Part shown: positions 37,816 to 46,799 of the stretch, one piece after another
Layout of the letters: each line of letters begins with the position of its first letter
Position numbering within the stretch: position 1 is the stretch's first letter
From: Notolepis coatsorum
Taxonomy: Eukaryota; Chordata; Actinopteri; Aulopiformes; Paralepididae
Length of the DNA: 64,000 nucleotides
Reading direction: 5' to 3'
Assembly: GCA_963971535.1 (NCBI GenBank)
Contig: OZ020586.1
Coordinates: forward strand, 78,472,412-78,536,411
Notes under the pieces: generated by a model
Seen by the model: only the letters and a program-made list of their open reading frames with translations
The model's database searches: none
What the model was told of the DNA's origin: nothing
Position numbers and translations under genes: made by a program

Positions 37816-39399
37816 GGGGGGTGCTTAATGTCTGAAGGAGTCGACTGAAGGCTTCTTGTCGTCTGCAAAAGCATGCAATTGGTCCACTGATGGATACATC
37901 TTGATATTTGTCTAGTCTAGTGTGTTCATTAGATGGGTGAAATCCTCTTTCAGTGCCTCTGTGCCTGTTTACATAGGCAGTTAGCCTCTCGTATGCGTGC
38001 CATTAGCGTTAGCCACGCTTCTAGGCCTATTTTCTTTTGGAAAGAATGATAAAAAAAAAAATATATATAATACGTTTATTTTTTTATTTTTTATATATAT
38101 ATATATTATATTCGACTAAGAGGTTGGCCAGTCGACTACGGCCCCTTTCGACCTATTAGTCGACTAATCGATTAATAGGGGTCAGCCCTAGTGTGTATAT
38201 GTATATACACACGCATCTTTAAATAAAATATTATGTTTTACAAAATAAGTATAAAATGATTAAACAAACGGCAGCAATGAACTATTCTGCGGAACTAAAA
38301 GGTACACATCTATATATTTAAATAAATATACCTGAAGATGCTGAACAACTGCTTTGTTGTTGTTGAATCAAGTAAAATCCTAGGCGAGTGTGTATTGTGC
38401 GCGTGAACGTTGACACGAACGTGTGGCACACTCCATAGGTTTTGTTTAGCGGTAAACGTTGACGTCATCAGACTTATGACATTTAGAAATGTGGCACCGG
38501 TGGGTCTCACGTGAATCGGTACTCTGTAGTACCGACGTGATTCGGTCGATACCCTTAAAAGTACCGGATTCGGTACCCATCCCTGCACCCAAGACACATG
38601 GAGGACGCATCGAGACCACCACCACTACCACGTTCAGGGGTGGCCTTGGACACATTTGACTGCATTTGTATTACAGTGTGTCCCTGACCTATACAGGCTA
38701 TGTTAGGGCTGCCACTTTTCCCAAAAATCGTGTTTGAATGAATCCAAAGTAAAGAGATTTTACATCGTTTTTTTTATATAATTAGAATCTTATACTATAA
38801 TGTGCTCTTGCAGCTGCCCTTCAGCAGCCCCATGCCTTTTCATAACCACAATTATTGATTGAAATATCAACCTGTACGCTCACAGCGTTGTACTGAATTA
38901 ATCTTAGGCGCAATGCTCGTGGAGAATGTGATATAGGCCTGATTTTCATAATTTGATTTCCGATCACAAGTGGCTCACTCACTCGCGTGTGAGGAGATTC
39001 ATTCTGATGCCAGGTGTGAACTGAGATCCATCTCAACTGGATCTGGACACAATCTGGATCCATCAGGATACAAAATACAGGTCTGAACTGGGCCTATCGC
39101 TCAGTCTATCTTTAATATCTGTCTCTCTCACTCCGTCTCAGTCTGTAATCTTAATGAAAGTTGAACAATATTAAAATGTTGATGCACTACATTGTACAGA
39201 CCTCAATATGGACTTCTCAGGAGGACATTTGTCATCAGAGGGCAGTAAAATGAAGTGGACACAATGAAGATGGAAAAACTAGACACTCACTTCCTTTTCT
39301 CTCCTGCAGACGGCCATCCTGTTGCTTCGTATCGACGACATCGTCTCCGGCCACAAGAAGAAGGGAGACGACCAGGCGGGAGGCCAGGGGCCGGAATAG
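15459..39399 (+). CDS. cct3: T-complex protein 1 subunit gamma (CCT3), complete, 14 exons
   Basis: This is the gamma subunit of the cytosolic TRiC/CCT chaperonin, which folds actin, tubulin and many other proteins by ATP-driven ring closure. Coding exons: 15459-15486, 16741-16802, 17079-17129, 18381-18443, 25737-25833, 26212-26329, 27195-27381, 29935-30084, 30535-30667, 30916-30997, 32848-33028, 33196-33441, 35953-36084, 39310-39399. All junctions are GT/AG and the phases agree, giving 1620 nt and 539 residues (human CCT3 is about 545). Visible motifs are TCLGPRAMMK (38-47), NDGNAIL (60-66), GDGTTSV (91-97, nucleotide-binding loop), PGGGATEMAV (408-417) and the C-terminal ILLLRIDDIVSGHKKKGDDQ. 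The start is the first of two adjacent ATGs, matching the MMGH start of vertebrate CCT3. Introns 4, 7, 12 and 13 are swollen by nested transposons. No frame damage is seen. Confidence 0.98.
15487..16740. other. cct3 intron 1, no recognised repeat
   Basis: This first intron is rich in the fish-typical words GCTAACGTTAGC and CTAGCTAGC and shows no transposon. It is the least invaded long intron in the gene. Confidence 0.5.
17181..18308. mobile_element. hAT-type element in cct3 intron 3
   Basis: Ends are TAGGGGTGGGA and TCCCACCCCTA, with an 8-bp duplication CAAATACA (17173-17180) / CAAATGCA (18309-18316). An older LINE 3' fragment (about 17330-17570, ending ACTCACTTCTTCAACC) and CA repeats lie inside. 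Confidence 0.82.
18600..19530. mobile_element. piggyBac-like MITE in cct3 intron 4
   Basis: It is bounded by TTAA at 18600-18603 and 19527-19530. The inverted ends are CCCATTCAGTGCCA and, read from the right, CTCATTCAGAGCCA. TTAA targets and CCC(T/A)TT-like ends are typical of piggyBac. No transposase frame is seen. Confidence 0.7.
19585..19790. repeat. Tandem repeat of about 38 bp
   Basis: Five diverged copies contain CCTTTTGAGATGTACAATCAC and GATGAGA(T/G)AATAGTG. Confidence 0.85.
20446..20914 (-). mobile_element. tRNA-derived SINE (family B), minus strand
   Basis: The full-length copy has a T-run at the left (its A tail) and the tRNA-like head at the right. Target duplication CAACATCGATTATCT is exact at 20431-20445 and 20915-20929. 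It shares its body with 28053-29167 and 58530-59004. Confidence 0.88.
21408..21725 (+). mobile_element. Two LINE family 1 3' tails
   Basis: The first tail spans 21408-21545 and ends (CAAT)n. The second spans 21600-21725 and ends (CATT)n. Both start at the GATGAATTGAAAATGG phrase, so each is a very short 5'-truncated insertion. Confidence 0.8.
22177..23149. mobile_element. hAT-type element (CAGGGGAGGAAA ends), third layer
   Basis: Ends are CAGGGGAGGAAACTAAC and AATTTCCTCCCCTG, with an exact 8-bp duplication ATCGTCAT (22169-22176, 23150-23157). The first 85 bases are repeated at 23033-23100 just before the right end, so the element has a duplicated left terminus or contains a short sibling. 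Confidence 0.85.
26660..26975. repeat. 39-bp minisatellite in cct3 intron 6
   Basis: About seven copies contain CTACTAGGCTGCAGGCAGTA and TACTAGACTTCAAGCAAAG. The core CTGCAGGCAGTATACTAGG is the unit of the 19-bp array in intron 10. Confidence 0.92.
26976..27060. repeat. Copy of the cct3 intron 10 3' end inside intron 6
   Basis: CACAAAGTCTGTTCTAAGTG, GTTTCCCATAATTATTCTTC and CTCTTCAGGGCGT parallel 32775-32852, where they form the true acceptor of exon 11. The copy keeps an acceptor-like AG at 27041-27042 followed by GGCGT. Confidence 0.85.
28053..29167 (-). mobile_element. tRNA-derived SINE (family B), split by a hAT element
   Basis: Target duplication GACGGTATTGATTTT is exact at 28038-28052 and 29168-29182. 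The body is interrupted at 28425-29063 by a hAT element with its own duplication. The tRNA-like head lies at the right. Confidence 0.88.
28425..29063. mobile_element. hAT-type MITE (GGGCTGGGCGATA ends)
   Basis: This 639-bp element has ends TAGGGCTGGGCGATA and TATCGCCCAGCCCTA and an exact 8-bp duplication GTGAACGG (28417-28424, 29064-29071). It is of the same family as 21140-23171. Confidence 0.9.
29246..29730. other. cct3 intron 7 sequence with a hAT-like end
   Basis: CAGGGGTTCTCAAACC at 29274 looks like one end of a Charlie-type hAT, but no matching right end is seen. The rest is AT-rich and unassigned. Confidence 0.4.
29736..29944 (+). repeat. 37-bp minisatellite made of the exon 8 splice acceptor
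   Basis: Five complete acceptors (AG at 29786, 29823, 29860, 29897 and the true one at 29934) are spaced exactly 37 bp apart. Each unit holds the pyrimidine tract, CCCCCAG and the first ten exon bases GTCCCAGGCG. A shorter partial unit precedes them. Confidence 0.95.
30387..30426 (+). repeat. Decayed copy of the 3' end of cct3 exon 8
   Basis: The block TGTTCTCTAGAATACAAGAA continuing to GAGAGTCA matches exon 8 at 30051-30084 (coding CSLEYKKGES) with a few transitions. The donor GT has become AT. It lies about 335 bp downstream within intron 8. Confidence 0.8.
30998..32045. repeat. 26-bp minisatellite beginning at the exon 10 donor
   Basis: About 40 copies of a unit contain TATAACCCACACAGACCACA and GACGTG. 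The first unit starts at the donor GTAACC itself, with no unique intron sequence between exon 10 and the array. Confidence 0.95.
32046..32765. repeat. 19-bp minisatellite in cct3 intron 10
   Basis: More than 30 copies of CTGCAGGCAGTATACTAGG occur, with an AAGCTTCAGG variant. The same core forms the intron 6 array. Confidence 0.95.
33456..33834. mobile_element. hAT-like MITE just after the exon 12 donor
   Basis: Ends are CAGGGTTCGCACA and TGTGGGAATCCTG, with a CTTCTA direct repeat (33450-33455, 33835-33840). It sits between the true exon 12 donor unit and the donor-derived array. A similar family member lies at 54995-55287. Confidence 0.7.
33836..34106 (+). repeat. Donor-derived minisatellite, left part (cct3 intron 12)
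   Basis: About nine units of roughly 28 bp contain CACATCACTGAGGGTAAGAC, the last exon 12 bases plus its donor, then ACTTCTAT. Variant units read TAGCTTAGAGTAAGAC. Confidence 0.93.
34115..35453 (+). mobile_element. Charlie-like hAT element with transposase remnant
   Basis: Ends are CAGGGGTCTCAAACTC and GAGTTTGAGACCCCTG, with an exact 8-bp duplication GCTTAGAG (34107-34114, 35454-35461). The translation from 34725 (MASKRKVDSENR, later KSSYQAASRIIVKS) resembles the N-terminal part of hAT Charlie/ZBED-type transposases. Stops and frameshifts show it is dead. It split the donor-derived minisatellite. Confidence 0.88.
35462..35880 (+). repeat. Donor-derived minisatellite, right part (cct3 intron 12)
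   Basis: About 15 further units contain ATCACTGAGGGTAAGACACT, then ACTATC or TATATC. It continues the array interrupted by the hAT insertion and ends about 75 bp before exon 13. Confidence 0.93.
36116..37496. other. cct3 intron 13, left part with mixed DNA-element remains
   Basis: CTGTTCACACCTGGCATTAA at 36119 mirrors TGCCAGGTGTGAACTGA at 39009, suggesting the two ends of one old element around the whole region. The 37380-37435 stretch (ACGGACATGTCCGTGG repeats, ending GTGTGTTAA) looks like a TTAA-type element end. Blocks near 36195 and 36440 match 13430-13670. Confidence 0.45.
37497..38584. mobile_element. hAT-type element (GGGTTGGGTACCG ends) in cct3 intron 13
   Basis: Ends are TAGGGTTGGGTACCG and CGGTACCCATCCCT, with an 8-bp duplication GCACCCAA (37489-37496, 38585-38592). 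A second hAT is nested at 37686-38190. Confidence 0.85.
37686..38190. mobile_element. hAT-type MITE nested in the previous element
   Basis: Ends are TAGGGCTGTCCCCGACTA and AGGGGTCAGCCCTA, with an exact 8-bp duplication GTGTGTAT (37678-37685, 38191-38198). GTCGACTA words are repeated on both arms. Confidence 0.88.
38600..39309. other. cct3 intron 13, right part
   Basis: It contains the probable right end of the older element noted at 36116 (TGCCAGGTGTGAAC at 39009) and otherwise unassigned AT-rich sequence. Confidence 0.35.
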
Positions 39400-40035
39400 A
39401 GGAGAAGAGTGGCGATGGGAGAGGAGGGACGGAGGGAGGCTGTGCAGTTCACATAGCATTGTTTTCAGTTCTCGTGTGCGTATTGTCCTGCACTTGGTGT
39501 CATTGGCCAAATCCTTTTTTTTTTTTCTTTTTTTTTACCAATAACTTCAACTGCAGCAACTGTATGATATCATTATGTAACTTCTAAAGCACTGTATTAA
39601 GAAACATTAGCATTTTGCATGAGCAATTAATGTTGGATATGTGCTTTTTCCGCTCGTTTCAGGGATAGGGGCTTAATTTGATATACTCCCTCGTTTGCAA
39701 TCAATATTCTTGTTTTTGTTGTCTGTTCTTGTTTTCTCATTGTCCTGATTGCATCCCTGGTGTATTTACACATGAAGTGTGATGTCAGTCACATGTGGAC
39801 CACTACGGGTCTCTGCCGTTTGGCTCAAGATCAAGTATAGTAGAGGTGTGTTAGTTGTGACCGTTGGTTTGGAAGTTCGTTTTTCTTTTTACCCTGGCTT
39901 CATGTTATAACGCTCTCCTTCTGCAGTCTGAAAGGGTTGTGACTTAATCCACCTGTTCCCTCCATCATTCTCCCTCTCAGAGGCTGCGTTACCTGCTCTG
40001 TTGCTGAACTGAAATAAAAATTCAAAACTAAACTA
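39400..40035 (+). other. 3' UTR of cct3
   Basis: The segment runs from the TAG at 39397-39399 to AATAAA at 40013-40018 and shows no repeats apart from T-rich runs. It also holds the extreme 3' end of the transcript followed by a T-rich downstream element. Confidence 0.6.
40013..40018 (+). terminator. Polyadenylation signal AATAAA (cct3)
   Basis: This canonical hexamer lies about 615 bases after the cct3 stop and is followed by the GT/T-rich stretch GGTGTTTGTC at about 40041. Confidence 0.65.
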
Positions 40036-40204
40036 ACTTCATGGTGTTTGTCTTTTTATTAAAAAATAAATAAAATAAAAGCCAGATGCATAGGGCCGGC
40101 CTACAAAAGCAAGTGTTCCTAACTGACTTGACTCCTATTGTTGAAACATCAGACTTGTTTTTATAAAAAAAAAAAAAAAAAAGTATTGCTATTGTTGAGA
40201 AGAC

Positions 40205-41775
40205 TGGTACATGGACTGCATTTATATAACTGCGCTTTTACAACATATGCCTGATGTTACGAAGGATCAGATTAAACCGAATATATATATTTACTACTTG
40301 ATATATATTGCATAATATTTGTATATCGTCTGATATCCCTTGTGTATTCTTTGTACATATACACGGAATATCCCTTTACCTAGTACAGACCATAATATTT
40401 AGTTCTCCTATTGGACAGCGGTCCCTTAGGCGCCACTGCCATACCCCCAAGGTCTAGTTCAAAGTCACCGCCAAAGACATGCCTGGACATGAACGGCTCT
40501 GCGCAAGAATACGAGACAGGAATAAGGCTGGTACTAGTTTGTTCACCTAACGTATAAATACGGCGCAGGTGAATACAGAAGTTAGTTAACCTAGTTCGAG
40601 TTACCCAAGTGAAGCCTCACCCACGATACAACGTGCGGTGAAGTAGGGCCCGTTTGGCCCCAAATAGAGCATTGAGACCGCGTGCGAATTGATAGCTGAA
40701 GTATCAGAGTTTAACGCTGTACCGTCGAGTTCGACCTATTCTATTAATTCAGTAATAGTCTATTTATGTATAGTGTATCGTGCGGCTACCGTTCTACAGT
40801 GACCAGCATCACCAACGTTTCCTCGTACCAGCTAGTGTGCTTATCCAGGCTGGGCAGCTTACCCTGGCGCCTTCATCCGAGGAGCCCTAGACGAGGACCG
40901 TGTGGACATGTACACTGGATAACCTACCCGACGACTGCATAGCCCTTTTCGGCTGGATTATATTTGCTTTGGTCCTGTAGCTGATGGAGCAGAGAATCGT
41001 CTACACCCACAACTGTGTGGGATTTACCCTGTGAGGAGCAACGTCGAGCCCGCCTCTGAGACGCCTGAGGCTGGCTAGCTTTCTTCCATGCGGAGCTGCA
41101 TGCCGGAGAATAGCTGTTATTCGTCTGCGGATCAAGAGATTATTGCACTGTCTCCTGTACCTGGAGTCTCCCTATTCTTCGTTGACCCAGACTTTCGTTA
41201 CCGACAAATCCTCTACCCTTGCTGGCCTACAACCGGAGGGACCCTACTAGTATCTCCCGCTGCCCTACTAGTGTACCATAGATATAATTCCTAAGATACA
41301 GGTGGTATTCATTATCTCCTGCGTAATATTATAATGGACTTACGCTCTTGACTTACTCACGCACATTCTTCGCCTTACAAGCGCGACTCTAAGTAAAGTA
41401 ATGTAATCTACTATTATTGCTGCTAATAAATATTATAACCAAGATTTGTGTGGAACCGTGTCATTGTGGAAGTGTTCATCTAATATACCTGTGTACTGTA
41501 TGGCCAGTAGTAATGTACATAAGACAGTAGTGGTTTAATGATACCATACTTATTTAATACATTCAGGGAATTGTACCCCTCAGTTACACCTGACATTCAC
41601 CCAATCACTCACATGACTGTGGAGGCGACCATGCAAGGTGCTCATCAATCAGGAGCAGTTGGGAGTTAAGTGTCTTGCTCAAGGACACTTCGACACGCTG
41701 CCGGGAGAAGCCAAAATAGAACCCGGGAACCTTCCGATTTACCAGACGACCTGAGCTACTGTCACCCCTGATGGT
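40205..41775 (-). mobile_element. tRNA-derived SINE (family A), minus strand, split by a long insertion
   Basis: The right part (41580-41775) carries the minus-strand SINE body (CTTGCTCAAGGACACTTCGA) and a decayed tRNA-like head. The left part (40205-40250, GGACTGCATTTATATAACTG) is the matching far end. About 1.3 kb of unrelated sequence lies between. Confidence 0.65.
40250..41550 (+). mobile_element. Possible solo LTR (fossil)
   Basis: This discrete insertion inside a SINE carries a TATAAATA box near 40553 and a downstream AATAAATATT near 41423, with no coding capacity. That layout fits a solo LTR of an LTR retrotransposon, but the exact ends, target duplication and family are not resolved. 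It could be another non-coding element. Confidence 0.35.
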
Positions 41776-41837
41776 GGTGCATGATTTATCTATTACCATA
41801 TAGAACTATTCTTCTAATGATTCTGTTTCTAACTTGC

Positions 41838-43655
41838 ATTGATTGATTGATTTTTTTATTGTGGATTAGAGACATCCAAGGGATAAAAACATGATAAAAT
41901 GCAAGCACTTATTTCCATCATGGTCCCTGGTATTAAAAACAGGACATACATCAACATAAAACATTAAGATACAATATGCATATACAGTTGAAGATAAAAG
42001 AATAATAAATAAAATATGCTACCCTCTCTTTCCTATGCTGATAGCCATGATCATAAATACTTTTTGAAGCCAGTTAATCCGGGGCCCTGTTTAATGCTGC
42101 TGGGCAGGCTGTTCCACAGTACTGCAGCTGAGTAAAGAATGGTCTGCTGGCCGTACGAAATGAGTTTGAATCTAAACGGAACTATGTTTGTGTCTCTACC
42201 TCTGGTTTCATGGCTATGATTGTTTTTTACATAGTTGAAGTAATTTTGAAGGTAGCTTGGCACCTCCCCTTTATTAATCTTATAGACTAGGCATAGTTTT
42301 ATCATGGATACTCTTTTTTTCCCACCCTGAGCCACCCTATGCTGTTGAAGTGGGTACGAGTGGGGAGCTGCAGGACTATCCTAACTAGCTTGTTCTGGGC
42401 AGTTTGAAGTCTATTTTTCAAGTTTCTGGGGACACTGTCAACGCAGGACGCGTGTATCCTTTCCGCAACGGAATTCGGATTCCAGAGCGGTGGATAGGGG
42501 GGCTGGTCACGTGGGGGTCGCGGCCAATCGGAGGAAACCGAATTCCGTTGCGGAAAGGATACACGCTACCAGGACAAGCAAGCATGACACTGAACTAATG
42601 CCCCTGCAAGTGCTCTAGGAGCTTTCCCGTCCAGGTATTTTGAATTTCTTGCTAGGATTGTATTCTGTTAACCTTGGCTATTACTCAACATGCTTTCCCC
42701 TGAGAGTGTTTTCTAGATTAAGATACACCACTGATTTGGTACTGGTGACCACTGAGCTACCTAACTATCTTGAAACCTTCCTGTTTTTTTCTGTTTCCTT
42801 GTGGATTCTGTTTTTCCTAAATGGAGAGACAGTTGATTTTCTGAAAGCCACTGACTGACATTTCCTAACTCCATGCTAAGTCTGCTTTCAATAACCGCTT
42901 TGCTTTTATTTGACACCATGAGAGCCGAATCATCCGCGTAGAGCAGGAGATCACATGAGCAGGCTGACTGCATGTCATTTATATAAAGGAAGAACAAGGG
43001 CCCCAGCACACTTCCCTGAGGGACCCCGCAGTCCACCGTCCTCAGATCTGAAAGGACCCCTCCCACCTCTACACGTTGTTCCCTTCCCCTCAAGTATGAG
43101 CTGGCCCAGTTTGTGGCCATACCATTAAAACCTATCGCTGTTAACTTCCTTAAGAGGATAGTGTGGTCCACCGTGTCAAATGCCTTTTGTAGGTCTAACA
43201 TCACCATGCCACAGAGATTTCCTCTGTCTCTTTCTTAATGTGATCTGTTAGAAACAAGACAGGTGTCTGTGGAGTGGGACTTTCTAAACCCTGATTGAAA
43301 TTCATATAGCAAGTTATGGGATGTAATTGATCAATTTGTTCATATAATAATCTTTTTTTCTATGACCTTGGACATGACACATAAGATGGACACAGGCTGG
43401 TAGTTACCATGGTCCTGCTTGCTGCCTTTTTTGTAAAGCGGTATTACTCTGGCCAGCTTAAGCTCACTTGGAAACATTCCCGATTCTATGGAAAGATTCA
43501 CAATATGCATTATACTGGGGGAAATAACCTGAGCTGCATCCCTAAGGAACCTAGCGAGCGCGGCCATGTTGTCTACTCCTGTAGCTTTAGTAGGGTTGAG
43601 CTCCAGAAGCTTTTTAAGCACAGTCTCCTCTGTCACTTTTTTTTTTTAAAGAAAA
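41838..43655 (-). mobile_element. LINE with RT fragments, minus strand
   Basis: Minus-strand translation gives LKLARVIPLYKKGSKQDHGNYQPVSIL (43640-43340) and LDLQKAFDTVDH, GVPQGSVLGPLFFLYINDM and YADDSALM (43207-42761), the RT palm motifs, with the YADD catalytic box intact. The tail part is SYLQNYFNYVKNNHSHETRG...LYSAAVLWNSLPSSIK (42335-42051). The clade is CR1/L2/Rex-like. The copy is broken by frameshifts and a foldback insertion (42444-42575) and ends in an (ATTG)n tail at 41838-41850. Confidence 0.88.
42450..42566. mobile_element. Foldback MITE with 29-bp perfect arms
   Basis: The arms at 42450-42478 and 42538-42566 are perfect inverted repeats (key part GTATCCTTTCCGCAACGG). A CAGGAC direct repeat flanks it (42444-42449, 42570-42575). 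It inserted into the minus-strand LINE. Confidence 0.85.
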
Positions 43656-43800
43656 GGCATTTGTCTGTACCCCCTTTTTTGCATAGTGATCCTGGAGCTG
43701 ACTGGTTGGACCAAGAGTTCCTCAATGTAGGCTGGAGCGAGACAATTGAGGGCTTTGTAGACTAACATCATGGTTTTGAATTTTATTATCTTCCTCACTG
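43655..43800 (-). mobile_element. Second LINE C-terminal fragment, minus strand
   Basis: Minus-strand translation includes KTMMLVYKALNCLAPAYIEELL, a typical RT C-terminal phrase of an L2-like LINE. It abuts the LINE at 41838-43655 but is a separate piece. Confidence 0.6.
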
Positions 43801-43903
43801 GGAGACAATGGAGAGAGACAATGACTGGTTAGATGTGTAGTACTCAGGATAATACACAGACCTTGTTGTGAGCAGTTTCATGTAGAAAATATTTAGAATT
43901 TTC

Positions 43904-45953
43904 CCACACAGACGATACCAAAACTAATGAACGTACTAGAAGTATATGGGACGCTTTCAGGTTATAAATTAAATATCCTGAAGACTCAAATTCTTACGTT
44001 CAACTACAACCCTCCCAACCATATTAGAGGGAAATATAATCTGAAATGGGATGTAGACTCACTAAAATACCTGGGTGTGAACCTGCCAAGGGATATCTCA
44101 AATATATTTTATCTCAACTACGGCCCTTTAAATGAAAAACTAAAGTCAGACATATTAAGATGGAGCCTCATCCCCTTCCTAAGTTTAACCTCCAGGGTGG
44201 ACTCAATAAAGATGAACATTTTACCAAGACTACTATACCTGTTCCAGACACTCCCAGTGGAGATACCCACTAAGCAATTCATGGAATGGGATAGACTAAT
44301 ATTAAGATTCCTCTGGCAGGGGGAAAAACCCAGAATCAGATACAAAACGCTACAGACAAGAAAGGTAAAAGGGGGAATAAACCTACCCTGCTTACGGGAC
44401 TACTTCTATGCAGCCCAACTGAGGCCAATAGTTTGCTGGTGCGCCCCATCGTACTCAGCAAGATGGAAGGAAATTGAAAGCGAAATGACAGACGGGGTCC
44501 CACTAGCAGCAATAGTGGCAGATAACAAATTATTAGACAACATGAAAGAAAAAAACAACCCCTGGATTAATGTAGCACTGAGAATCTGGCAGGACACGAT
44601 CAAGCTGTGTGGAGTGAAGGGTCCTCTCAGAATGTTGAGATGGTGTGCATTCGATTCCAATTCCCCCCCCCCAATAAATCAGATGGCAGATTCAAAGTAT
44701 GGACAGATAAAGGCCTAACAAATTATTTTACTTTTGTCCACAAAGGGGTGTTTCAGAGCTTCGAATCACTACAGAGAAGACACGGACTGGAGCAAAAAGA
44801 TTTCTTTAGATACCTGCAGGTACGACATTACTTCAATCAAAATTTAGTGGGAGAAATAGGAACGGGAGAACAAGAAATCATGGAAGTGTTTACATCAGCA
44901 GTCAAATCATCAAAATGTAATAGGATCGTCTCCAGAATATACGGAGGACTCTGCCAGGCCAAATCGAAATCAACTAACACAATGTACATAAAGGAGAAAT
45001 GGGAAAAAGAACGCAATATGTCAATCTCAGGAGAGGTATGGGACAGATTATGTACACAACAATGGGAAACAACAGGCTCAAACAACTGGAGGGAATTTGG
45101 CTGGAAGAACCTAGTAAGGTTTTTTATCACCCCATGGCAAAAAAAACATCAGGGGACCGGGGAAAAATGCTGGCGATCCTGTGGGCTAAACGAAGCCAAT
45201 CATTCACATATATTCTGGGAATGCCAAACCCTGGTACCATACTGGCAAGAGATACACAAGAACCTAGAAGCAATTTTTGAGATTGACATCCCCTTCAAAT
45301 TTGACACCCTATCCCTAGGAAATATTCCCTATGAAAAATGGGACTTCAACGACAAAAGATTGATAATGATACTTCTGATAGCAAGCAAGAAAGCTATCGC
45401 AAGAAGATGGTTAAAACCAGAGGCACCTACAGTAGATGATTGGATAGACGTAACTCATGACATCTACATAATGGAAAAGACGTCATTTTCAATACAAATT
45501 CAGCAGGAGAAGTTCTACCGGATCTGGTCGAAATGGACAGAATATGTCAAACACACACGATCTGACTTCTGCTAAAAGTAATAACGATCTAATGTAAAGG
45601 ATCCTCCCCAGGAACAGCCGCTAGCCTGTCTGATATATTGTATTATTGTTTTATGTTCTGTCTTATGTCTGACCCTATGTGATGTCCCCCCCCTTTTTTT
45701 TATTTTTTATCTTAATTTAAATTTTATTTTGTCCTTGTTTTTATTATTGAGTCTTATTTTTGTTTGTCTTTTATTTTATCTTTTATGTTTTCCTCTTCTC
45801 TCCTCTCTTTTTGTCACCTCCACCCCTTCCCTCTTTCTCTCTTCCCCCCCTCTTTCCTCTCCAACTTCTGTTCACTCTATGTTACCTGATGTGTACCAAA
45901 AAATTAATCTATTGGCCATTGCCCACTGGTAAAAAAAAAAAAAAAAAAAAAAA
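43904..45953 (+). mobile_element. 5'-truncated L1-clade LINE, ORF2 C-terminal half with poly(A) tail
   Basis: The translation gives LNILKTQILTFNYNPP, LKYLGVNLPRDISNIFYLNYGPL, SLTSRVDSIKMNILPRLLYLFQTLPVEIP, RFLWQGEKPRIRYKTLQTRKVKGGINLPCLRDYFYAAQL and later CWRSCGLNEANHSHIFWECQTLVPYWQEI, the C-terminal half of an L1/Tx1 ORF2 including the C-rich Cys/His region. A frameshift at the C-run near 44667 separates the two frames. The poly(A) tail spans 45931-45954. The short direct repeat GAATTTTC (43896-43903, 45957-45964) fits a target duplication. Confidence 0.9.
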
Positions 45954-46337
45954 ATTGAATTTTCTACTGAACTACACCCCCATAATAATGAACGGGACTG
46001 TAATAGAAAATTGTTTCTGCATGAAACTGCTCACAACAAGGTCTGTGTGTTATCATTCCTGAATAACCAGGTCATGAGTCTTTCAAATGTTTTTTTGTGC
46101 TTTGGGCGCCACAAGCCGAGTGCCATTCAGCTCCGTACTGGAGTGACAGGAAGCAGACATCTCCAAAAACTATGCAAATCACACCAAAATGGATCTGGAT
46201 GGATGGATAGCATAACATAAGCATTATGCTTCAGCCTGTACCTTTTCAGTCAGCCAAGTCAGTGCCAAGATCAAAGACCGTTGACAGTCTGGAATGATTG
46301 TGCATATTGTATTGTCTGTGATAACAGAAGAATACTA

Positions 46338-46537
<200 letters not shown>

Positions 46538-46539
46538 GC

Positions 46540-46740
46540 AATCTATGGGGGAAATGTGTTTTCTTTTCATTTGGGGTGAAATGCCCCTTTAAGGCAAAAT
46601 ACTGAACCTGATGTTTTTGTCATTGTCAACTGACCAGACTAATCTGTAATCGTCATTTATTTACTTCCAACCACTCTTATCTCTTTTATATCCTCTAAAA
46701 CCTGACATGCTCGACAGCCCGTCTCTTATCAGCTGACCTG
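46540..46740. other. Spacer upstream of glmp
   Basis: A short piece (ATGCCCCTTTAAGG at 46582) resembles an end of the TTAA family. The remainder is unique and probably part of the glmp promoter region. Confidence 0.4.
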
Positions 46741-46799
46741 AGAGGCACGTGACCACGTGCCCATCATGTGACTCCGACCACTCCGTCACAACAACAGAA
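46740..46799 (+). promoter_or_regulatory. glmp proximal promoter with CLEAR-like E-boxes
   Basis: Two CACGTG palindromes (46746-46751 and 46754-46759) and a CATGTG (46765-46770) lie 30-54 bases before the glmp ATG. The first reads GGCACGTGAC, 9 of 10 bases of the CLEAR consensus GTCACGTGAC bound by TFEB/TFE3/MITF. This suits a lysosomal membrane gene. The binding itself is inferred. Confidence 0.6.

Noticed and set aside
42761-43207. 148-residue minus-strand frame as a host gene
   Set aside because: It holds the RT motifs FDTVDH, GVPQGSVLGP and YADD of a LINE.
43927-45575. 263- and 322-residue plus-strand frames as a host gene
   Set aside because: Both are L1 ORF2 C-terminal sequence ending in a 3' UTR and poly(A) tail.
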